Of a stretch of DNA of 32,028 nt, positions 25,450 through 32,028 are shown piece by piece. The DNA lies in the NCBI GenBank assembly GCA_001768195.1, contig MENI01000089.1, forward strand, positions 1 through 32,028, read 5' to 3'. The stretch's first letter is position 1; each line of letters begins with the position of its first letter. The translations under genes and the position numbers were made by a program. Below the pieces are notes generated by a model. That model searched no databases and was not told the DNA's origin. It saw only the letters and a list, made by a program, of their open reading frames with translations. This stretch comes from Bacteroidetes bacterium GWA2_40_15 (lineage in GTDB: Bacteria; Bacteroidota; Bacteroidia; Bacteroidales; VadinHA17).

Positions 25450-28083
25450 ATGAAACAGGTAAGTGTATTTCTGATTTTTCTGATATTATTAGTATTTACC
25501 GGTTGTAAAGAAGATCATCTTATAATCAGCAAGGATTACAGGGATCTTGTTGATGAAACTTTTAGTAAACGTAAGCAACTGGCAATAAACAGAGAAAAGG
25601 TTCTCTTTTCAGTCTTTGAAAAAGGCCTTACAACAAGGCAAAGTGAAGCTCTGAAGTTCCTTTTTGCATTTATGCCACTTAGCGATCTTGCCGATTATAA
25701 TGGTGAGTTCTTCCTGTTAAATGCCAAAATCGCCCTTAAGGCAAAGGAAGAAACAAAATGGGGCAAATCAATTCCTGACGATATTTTTCTTCATTATGTG
25801 CTTCCGGTAAGGGTAAATAATGAAAACCTTGACTCATTCAGAATTGTTTATTATGATGAAATTATTTCCAGAGTCAGATCACTTGATCTAAAACAAGCTG
25901 CACTTGAGATTAACCACTGGTGTCATGAAAAAGTATCCTATCAGCCTGCGGATATACGCACATCATCACCCATATATACAATTCTTTCTTCAAGGGGCAG
26001 GTGTGGTGAGGAGTCAACACTTACTGTTGCAGCCCTGAGAACTGCCGGAATACCTGCCCGCCAGGTCTACACACCACGTTGGGCACATAGTGACGATAAC
26101 CACGCTTGGGTGGAAATATGGGACAAGGGTGAATGGTTCTACCTGGGAGCCTGCGAACCGGAACCCGTTCTTGACAGAGGATGGTTCACTGAACCTGCCA
26201 GACGGGCTATGCTGATCCATACAAAATCCTTTGGTGCACCATATGGCAATGAAAATACAATTACCAGACATCAGAATTATTCCGAAGTCAATAATCTGGC
26301 CAAATATGCAATCAGCAAACAGATATGTGTTAAGGTTACTGATGAACAGGGTAATCCTCTTGAGAATGCAAGTGTTGAATACAAATTATACAACTATGCC
26401 GAGTTTTATCCTCTGGCTATGGTTCCTACAGATGCAAACGGAATCAGCCTGTTTGAAACAGGTCTTGGGGACCTGCTAATCTGGGCAAACAAGGATGGAA
26501 GATTTGATTTTTCAAAAATCACGGTTGACGATACTGATACTGTTCTGTTGAAACCGGGCAGGAATATTGAAAAAGGCACAACCATTGACCTTGATTTGGG
26601 AGTACCCATTGCCAGGACACCTTTGCCCGGAGTATCACCTGAAATGGTAAAGGAAAATGAGAGAAAAATAAACCAGGGGAACCTGATCAGACATGAGTAT
26701 ATTAACACCTGGATCCAACCTGATGAAGTGCTGGCCATTTCGCAAAGCAGAAATATAGATTCTGTCCGGCTGAATACTGCGTTTGCCCGCAGTATGGGTA
26801 ACTATAATGAAATAATGGCTTTTATTACTCTGGTTCCGGATTCATTTATGAATAAGGCACTGTCTCTGCTTGAGGTTCTGGCCGACAAGGATATGCGGGA
26901 CATAACATCAGTTGTGCTTACTGATCACCTCTATTATTGCTCATTGCCTGATATCCTTTTTAAGTACTCTGTTAACAGACAAAATTCAGAATATTTACTT
27001 AATCCAAGGATAAGTAATGAAATGATTGTTCCCTGGCGAAGCTATTTCAGAACAGCACTTCCTGATAGTATTGCTCAAAGATCACACTCTGATCCTTCAA
27101 TCATTATCAGCTATCTTAATGATCAAATCCGAATAGAAAATGATGAGAATTACTATAAAACACCATTGACTCCTGTAGGAGTACATGAATTGAAAGTATC
27201 AGACTCCTGGTCGCGATCAATCTGCTTCGTTGCAATCTGCAGAAGCCTTGGCATTCCTTCACGGCTTGAGGAAGGACGGCTTATCCCGCAGTACTTTTTC
27301 AACGGTTCATGGCACGATGTTTATTTTTCAGATCAGACCCGGCCATCGGACAAAAAAGGATACATAAGATTTAAAACAAATGAAATGAGACCGGTTCCTG
27401 AATATTATGTTCACTTTACACTTTCCAGGTTCGAAGATGGAAAATACAACACTCTTGCATATGACTATAACAGGAAGGTTACTGATTTCAGGGAAGATAT
27501 CGCCCTCCCTCCCGGAAAATACATGCTGCTTACAGGAAACAGAATATCAGATAACAGGATATTGACCAGTATGTATTTCTTCGACCTGGGCGAGAATGAA
27601 CATAAAGACCTGATAATAACATTGAGAAAACATGTGCCGGAAAAAAACATTACAGGAAAACTTGATCTGGCTGGAACTGCAGAGCTTTTTAGCAATACTA
27701 AAGATTTACCTTCGAACATAAAGAAGAAAGGAGTGGTGATAATCTGGATTGACCCTGAAAAGGAACCTACCCGACATATATTTAATGACCTTCCATTACT
27801 TAAATCAGAGCTGGATTCCTGGGGCGGATATTATCTTTTCCTCGCTGGAAAGGCTCCAGCAGCCAGTGGTTTCGATCCTTCGGCCCTGAAAGGATTACCG
27901 GAAAATTCCCTGTTTGGAAATGACCAGGACCTTGAATTCCTGAACAGGTCAACAGATGTGACAAAATTACCGGACGATAAACTGCCATATGTGTTAGTTT
28001 CAGATAAAGATAGCAATATTATATATACTTCCACAGGGTACAGAATAGGCATAGGAGAACAGATCCTTAAGCATTTAGATTAG
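25450..28083 (+). CDS. Large lipoprotein with transglutaminase-like domains and a thioredoxin-like end
   Basis: 877 residues from ATG 25450; the frame also opens at TTG 25420 inside the regulator gene, but the ATG gives a proper lipoprotein signal (FTGC, cysteine 19). Domain order: an N-terminal helical region, a transglutaminase core with C185 in GRCGEES and H218 in DDNHAWVEIW followed by FYLGACEPEP, and a carboxypeptidase-regulatory-like beta domain (about 295-365). A second transglutaminase-like segment (about 580-640, DSWSRSICFVAICRSLGIPS) lacks cysteine at the nucleophile position. The C-terminal segment (about 755-877) resembles a thioredoxin fold without a CxxC motif. A cell-surface peptidase or protein-binding role is plausible; the substrate is unknown. 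Confidence 0.82.
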   Translation: MKQVSVFLIFLILLVFTGCKEDHLIISKDYRDLVDETFSKRKQLAINREKVLFSVFEKGLTTRQSEALKFLFAFMPLSDLADYNGEFFLLNAKIALKAKEETKWGKSIPDDIFLHYVLPVRVNNENLDSFRIVYYDEIISRVRSLDLKQAALEINHWCHEKVSYQPADIRTSSPIYTILSSRGRCGEESTLTVAALRTAGIPARQVYTPRWAHSDDNHAWVEIWDKGEWFYLGACEPEPVLDRGWFTEPARRAMLIHTKSFGAPYGNENTITRHQNYSEVNNLAKYAISKQICVKVTDEQGNPLENASVEYKLYNYAEFYPLAMVPTDANGISLFETGLGDLLIWANKDGRFDFSKITVDDTDTVLLKPGRNIEKGTTIDLDLGVPIARTPLPGVSPEMVKENERKINQGNLIRHEYINTWIQPDEVLAISQSRNIDSVRLNTAFARSMGNYNEIMAFITLVPDSFMNKALSLLEVLADKDMRDITSVVLTDHLYYCSLPDILFKYSVNRQNSEYLLNPRISNEMIVPWRSYFRTALPDSIAQRSHSDPSIIISYLNDQIRIENDENYYKTPLTPVGVHELKVSDSWSRSICFVAICRSLGIPSRLEEGRLIPQYFFNGSWHDVYFSDQTRPSDKKGYIRFKTNEMRPVPEYYVHFTLSRFEDGKYNTLAYDYNRKVTDFREDIALPPGKYMLLTGNRISDNRILTSMYFFDLGENEHKDLIITLRKHVPEKNITGKLDLAGTAELFSNTKDLPSNIKKKGVVIIWIDPEKEPTRHIFNDLPLLKSELDSWGGYYLFLAGKAPAASGFDPSALKGLPENSLFGNDQDLEFLNRSTDVTKLPDDKLPYVLVSDKDSNIIYTSTGYRIGIGEQILKHLD

Positions 28084-28171
28084 TTTATTCTCTCATAACT
28101 GACCCTTATTCAATATACGCATGAGCTCAATCACGATTGTTAACAACTTGTTATATCATTTGAAAATCAGT

Positions 28172-28202
28172 TTTGACTGAATTGAAAAATCATATATATT
28201 TG
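28172..28202 (+). promoter_or_regulatory. Bacteroidota-type promoter of the cobalamin operon
   Basis: TTTG at 28172-28175 and TATATTTG at 28195-28202 are separated by 19 bases, matching the TTTG-N19-TAnnTTTG consensus. Transcription should begin close to 28209, just where the riboswitch begins, which supports the call. Confidence 0.65.
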
Positions 28203-28206
28203 TAAT

Positions 28207-28403
28207 GTTTTGGTGTTGCAGTGAAATAAAATCATTGCAATGAAAAGGGAATGCGGTTAGAATCCGCAACAGTACCCGCTGCTGTGATGCCCGATCCCGC
28301 GTAACGCGGGATGATGGTTTTGTGAACTACCTGCCACTGTCCCGAATACCCGGGATGGGAAGGCTTCAGAAAACCGGGATAAGTCAGAAGACCTGCCATA
28401 CAT
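28207..28403 (+). ncRNA. Cobalamin (B12) riboswitch
   Basis: Conserved elements appear in order: a P2 stem TTGCAGTGA / TCATTGCAA, AAAAGGGAATGCGG followed by TTAGAATCCGCAACAGTACCC, GCTGCTGTGATGC, CTGCCACTGT, ATGGGAAGGC, and the closing AAGTCAGAAGACCTGCC at 28381-28397. These match the B12 riboswitch core including the GCCACTG box. A peripheral arm holds a perfect hairpin ATCCCGCG-TAA-CGCGGGAT at 28294-28312. It lies upstream of a BtuB-like gene and should lower its expression when cobalamin is bound. The following 28404-28536 is the likely expression platform, with a weak hairpin AAGGA / TCCTT around 28435-28460; control of translation rather than termination seems more likely as no strong terminator is seen. 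Confidence 0.93.
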
Positions 28404-28536
28404 GCCGATATTCAAAGCTTTCGGGAAGAAAAGCAAGGATCATTAACTGATTCCCTCCTTGAAATTTCCCATTTAAGCTGAATGTTGTAAACGGCCGCAA
28501 AGACCGGTTAAGTATTTTAAATGGAGATTACGATAG

Positions 28537-30486
28537 ATGGGTAGTTACAGGCACAGGATGCTGACTCTTAAAGTTTACATAACAGGATTACTGCTTCTGA
28601 CCGGTATTTCTATTAAAGCCCAGATATCATCTGAACTGGATACTATTGAGATAAAAGAAGTTATTATTACACATAAGAAAGTTCCGGCTGACCTGATTGG
28701 ATTTAAGAGTATTGCAATTGATTCATCAGTAACCGGTAATTTCAGTCATGAAACACTTGCTGATTTATTGGCACAGAGCTCAGATATTTCTGTAAAGAGC
28801 TATGGTGTCGGTGGATCTGCAACCCCCTCTTTCAGGGGAACAAGCGCAAGTCAAACCCAGCTTCAGTGGAACAATATATCAATTAATAATCCCATGTTGG
28901 GTCAGGCAGATCTTTCACTTATTCCTGTCGGACTGATTGATAAGATAGATATTTATTATGGCGGCTCTTCAATGCCGGCAGGAAACGGAGGAATAGGAGG
29001 CACTATTAATCTGCAAACAAAACCAGTGTGGAATAATAATACAACTATTACCTTAAACCCCGGAGCAGGCAGTTTTGGACATTACTCCGGAGTCGTAAAG
29101 GTAAGAACCGGTAGTCTTAGTTTCCAGTCTGTGACAAAAGCATACATGCAATATGCGGAAAACAATTTCAGCTTTTTAAATGATGTAAGCTCCGCAGAGC
29201 CTGTTTGGGAGATAAGAAGAAACAATCAGACTTTTCAGAAGGGACTTCTTCAGGAACTTTACTACAGGAAATTAAAAAATGTTCTTTCAGCCAGATTATG
29301 GTATCAGTCTGCAGACCGTAACCTTCCGGCATCAATTCTGATTCAGCAACCTGACGGGAATGAAAAACAGCTAGATGAATCGTTAAGAACAATTATTAAT
29401 TACGACGGATTCAAAGGATTAACTGAATATTTTATTGCAGGATCGTTTTCAGTTTCAAAACTTGATTATTCAAATAAGCTGGCTTCAATAGATTCCCGTA
29501 ATCTCTCAGAAATGCTGATACTAAAAGCCGGCCTGGTAAATAATATTGGTCAATATGTCCGTACTAAAATTACAATTGACAATGAAAATACACTGGTTAA
29601 ATCAGAAAACTATGAGGATAACAGGACCGGAAGAAATGTGGTATCAGTGACTGCTTTAGCTGAGGTGAATGGTTCCGGCAGATTTGGTGCAACCTTTTTA
29701 TTCCGTGAGATTATTAACAATAATTCTATATTGCTGCCAGATTATTCAACTGGGCTGCAGATGCAGATTGCCGCCGGCAGGGAATATTATCTTAAAGCAA
29801 ATTATTCCAGAAATTCAAAGCTCCCGTCTATGAATGATTTATACTGGGCCCCGGGAGGGAATCCTTCACTTATGAACGAATCTGCAAATATGTTTGAGAT
29901 CATCTATGAAATGAAAGAGCAGATCTACTCACCGCTTTATTTGAATTTCGATATTGCACTTTATCATAACACAATAAAGAATATGATTCAGTGGCTTCCA
30001 GGTAATTATGCTTATTGGATGGCCGAAAATGTAAAGAGTGTTAATACATCAGGATTGGAGTCTGAATTATCTTTCAGTTACACACATAACAAAATTTCAT
30101 CGATTCTAAAACTAAGTTATACTTATACAAGGGCAACCACGAAAGATTCAGAAATTACTAATGATGAATCTATTGGTAAACAGCTGATTTATGTACCGGA
30201 GAATCAGGCAAATGCTGCCTTAAGGTTCAACTATTCCGGGTTTTATTCAAATTGGATTTCTTCCTTTACCGGCAGGAGATATACTACTTTAGATAACACC
30301 TCTTACCTTCCTGCATATTTTATTAATTCATTGTCAGTCGGCTATGGTATAAACCACAAGGATAATCTTTACAATTTAAGTCTCACTGCAGATAATATAT
30401 TCAGTACAGGATATGAAGCAATAGCATACTATCCCCAGCCCGGACGTTCATTTTCTTTAAAACTTTTAATTCAATTTATAAAATAG
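28537..30486 (+). CDS. btuB: TonB-dependent vitamin B12 receptor (BtuB-like)
   Basis: 649 residues. A signal peptide ends near TGISIKAQ (residue about 28). A TonB-box-like stretch (DTIEIKEVIITHKK) is followed by the plug domain (about 65-165, with SHETLADLLAQSSDISVKSY, the FRGTSASQTQLQWN motif, and AGNGGIGGTINLQT). The remainder is beta-barrel strands ending in SLKLLIQFIK. The B12 riboswitch just upstream and a BtuG-like and BtuF-like gene downstream identify cobalamin or a related corrinoid as substrate. ATG 28558 (M8) is an alternative start that would still leave a signal peptide. Outer-membrane uptake, powered by TonB, is expected. Confidence 0.92.
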   Translation: MGSYRHRMLTLKVYITGLLLLTGISIKAQISSELDTIEIKEVIITHKKVPADLIGFKSIAIDSSVTGNFSHETLADLLAQSSDISVKSYGVGGSATPSFRGTSASQTQLQWNNISINNPMLGQADLSLIPVGLIDKIDIYYGGSSMPAGNGGIGGTINLQTKPVWNNNTTITLNPGAGSFGHYSGVVKVRTGSLSFQSVTKAYMQYAENNFSFLNDVSSAEPVWEIRRNNQTFQKGLLQELYYRKLKNVLSARLWYQSADRNLPASILIQQPDGNEKQLDESLRTIINYDGFKGLTEYFIAGSFSVSKLDYSNKLASIDSRNLSEMLILKAGLVNNIGQYVRTKITIDNENTLVKSENYEDNRTGRNVVSVTALAEVNGSGRFGATFLFREIINNNSILLPDYSTGLQMQIAAGREYYLKANYSRNSKLPSMNDLYWAPGGNPSLMNESANMFEIIYEMKEQIYSPLYLNFDIALYHNTIKNMIQWLPGNYAYWMAENVKSVNTSGLESELSFSYTHNKISSILKLSYTYTRATTKDSEITNDESIGKQLIYVPENQANAALRFNYSGFYSNWISSFTGRRYTTLDNTSYLPAYFINSLSVGYGINHKDNLYNLSLTADNIFSTGYEAIAYYPQPGRSFSLKLLIQFIK

Positions 30487-30493
30487 AAATTCT

Positions 30494-31537
30494 ATGAAAA
30501 AACTGTTTATTTCCATATCAATCGTGATAATTTTCATATCATGTGACAAAAATTCAGATGATCGTAACGGATCATTTCTATCCGGAAGCGGAGCTTTTAT
30601 AATAAATGAAGGAAACTTCATGGGAGGCAACGGGTCCTTATCTTTTTACTCATATGATTCTCTGAAAATCTATAATGACATATTTATTAATGCCAATGGA
30701 CGTCCGCTTGGTGATGTGCCGAATTCACTCGCTATTTCAGGTGAAAGGATTTATATTGTTGTTAATAATTCAGGTAAAGTCGAAGTGGTTGATAAGAATA
30801 CTCTTGAATCAGTCAAAACAATTACCGGATTAATTGCTCCCCGTAATATCTCAATCGTCAGTAGCACAAAAGCCTATGTGTCAAGTATTTATTCCGATTC
30901 AGTAACCGTTCTTGATCTGACTGATAATTCAATCTCGGGGTTCATTAATCTGCGTAGGTCATCAGAAGCTATTGCTGTAATCAGAAACAAAGCTTTTATC
31001 TCAAACTGGGTTGGGGGAGCAGAGGTTTTGGTGATTGATACCGATAGGGATAAAGTAATAGATTCTATCTCGGTAGCAATGGAGCCTGAAAGTATGGTAA
31101 TTGACAAGAATAAGATGCTGTGGGTTCTTTGCAACGGAGGATGGAAAAGAGAGTTTTATGCCGAACTGATAGGTGTTAATACTTCAACAAACGTTATTGA
31201 AAAACGACTGGTTTTTCCGACAAAACTGGCCTCGCCAAGCTGTTTGCAGATTGACGGTGATGGATCTACACTATATTACCTTGAAAGTGGATTAAGGAAA
31301 ATGAAAACTGATGCTGAAACAGTCCCTGCAACTCCTTACATTGCTGAATCAGGTCACTATTTTTATAAAATGGGTATAAATCCCGTCAATGGAGACATTC
31401 TGGTGACAGATGCAGTTGACTACCAGCAGAAAGGTCATTTACTGATATATGACAGTGCAGGGAAACTCCTTTCAGATGAAATGGCTGATATAATTCCGGG
31501 TATGGTCTGTTTCAAACTGAATTCTGATTTCAATTGA
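30494..31537 (+). CDS. btuG: BtuG-like YncE-type beta-propeller surface lipoprotein
   Basis: 347 residues with a lipoprotein signal ending FISC (cysteine about 17). The mature part is a repeated YVTN/YncE-type propeller (for example GDVPNSLAISGERIYIVVNN, GKVEVVDKNTLESVKTI, and SDSVTVLDLTDNSISG), close to DUF5074 proteins. In Bacteroides, BtuG is a surface propeller lipoprotein that binds B12 tightly and caps BtuB. The gene follows btuB by seven bases in the riboswitch-controlled operon, so this role is well supported by context. Binding residues cannot be judged here. Confidence 0.85.
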   Translation: MKKLFISISIVIIFISCDKNSDDRNGSFLSGSGAFIINEGNFMGGNGSLSFYSYDSLKIYNDIFINANGRPLGDVPNSLAISGERIYIVVNNSGKVEVVDKNTLESVKTITGLIAPRNISIVSSTKAYVSSIYSDSVTVLDLTDNSISGFINLRRSSEAIAVIRNKAFISNWVGGAEVLVIDTDRDKVIDSISVAMEPESMVIDKNKMLWVLCNGGWKREFYAELIGVNTSTNVIEKRLVFPTKLASPSCLQIDGDGSTLYYLESGLRKMKTDAETVPATPYIAESGHYFYKMGINPVNGDILVTDAVDYQQKGHLLIYDSAGKLLSDEMADIIPGMVCFKLNSDFN

Positions 31538-31539
31538 AA

Positions 31540-32028
31540 ATGAAGCAAGCTTCTATTTATGTTCTGAGAATTGGAATCTATATTCTTATTTTGTGGTTTC
31601 TTGCACTGAATGTGTCATGTCGTGGCAAAAAAGAACCACCCTTTAAGGCAGTACAATCATTTTCTGATAATGTGGTTAATACAGCACATGGGTTTAGTAT
31701 CGAAAGAAAAGACGATTATTCTGTTGTTACAATTACAAATCCATGGCAGGGGGCTGATAATATAATAATGTCTCACTATCTGGTCAAAAGAGGGACCAGA
31801 CTACCGGAAGGAGTGGATTCAGTAAATGTGATCTTTGTCCCTGTGTCACGAATAGTTTGTATGTCATCAACCCATATCGGAATGATACTGGCAATGCGAG
31901 AGAAAAATTCGATCATAGGATTGTCGGGAACAGGATTTGTATATTCCGATGAAATAACTGACAGAATTACCAGGGGTTTCGTTGAAGAAGTCGGATATGA
32001 AACAAGTCTCAATCAGGAGCTTATTATA
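31540..32028 (+). CDS. btuF: BtuF-like corrinoid ABC substrate-binding lipoprotein (partial)
   Basis: The first 163 codons of a gene cut by the window end. ATG 31540 is two bases after the btuG stop. A lipoprotein signal ends in NVSC (cysteine about 27). Residues about 100-160 show the start of the helical-backbone binding fold (VSRIVCMSSTHIGMILAMRE, then SIIGLSGTGFVYSDEI). With btuB and btuG upstream under a B12 riboswitch, cobalamin binding for an ABC importer is the likely job. The first about 90 residues, with NPWQGADNIIM, are the extension seen in Bacteroidota members of this family. Confidence 0.85.
   Translation, partial: MKQASIYVLRIGIYILILWFLALNVSCRGKKEPPFKAVQSFSDNVVNTAHGFSIERKDDYSVVTITNPWQGADNIIMSHYLVKRGTRLPEGVDSVNVIFVPVSRIVCMSSTHIGMILAMREKNSIIGLSGTGFVYSDEITDRITRGFVEEVGYETSLNQELII

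Overview
The window is about 32 kb of an AT-rich Bacteroidota chromosome, most likely order Bacteroidales. This rests on TAnnTTTG-type promoters, A-rich leaders in place of strong Shine-Dalgarno sites, many lipoprotein signals, DUF349 and YidC proteins of Bacteroidota type, a PorE-like OmpA protein, and a cobalamin-riboswitch/BtuB/BtuG-like cluster. No rRNA, tRNA, CRISPR array or transposase gene was seen.

Layout. 1-505: non-coding, dominated by a large imperfect inverted repeat. 506-8581: housekeeping and scavenging genes. These are a YigZ/IMPACT protein (-), an orphan GroES-like protein (+), a NamZ/DUF1343 exo-muramidase (-), two phosphatase lipoproteins (5'-nucleotidase type and PhoA type) separated by a palindromic repeat, the queuosine enzyme QueE, and a TPR/beta-propeller/OmpA protein with the domain order of the type IX secretion protein PorE. 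8663-18063: the most unusual part. On the minus strand are a small double-glycine leader peptide (44 codons), a membrane TPR protein with an anti-sigma-like N-terminus, and a soluble histidine kinase. On the plus strand is a large TPR-CHAT protease-like protein, followed by an ECF-like sigma factor (-), a peptidase-containing ABC exporter with a C39 domain, and its HlyD-type partner. I read this as one peptide-secretion and signalling locus in which the exporter trims and exports the GG peptide, with sigma factor, TPR protein, kinase and CHAT protein as control parts. That linkage is inference.

18225-23905: DUF349 protein, CTP synthase (TTG start) and YidC, which carries an unusual TPR-like stretch after its first membrane helix. 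23906-24400: a transposase-less element bounded by 15-bp perfect terminal inverted repeats, containing a second nested pair and the same hairpin found at the window start. 24401-28083: a LacI-type regulator directly followed by a large lipoprotein with a transglutaminase domain, a second transglutaminase-like region lacking its cysteine, and a thioredoxin-like end. 28172-32028: a cobalamin operon with promoter, B12 riboswitch, BtuB-like TonB receptor, BtuG-like beta-propeller lipoprotein, and the start of a BtuF-like binding lipoprotein cut by the window edge.
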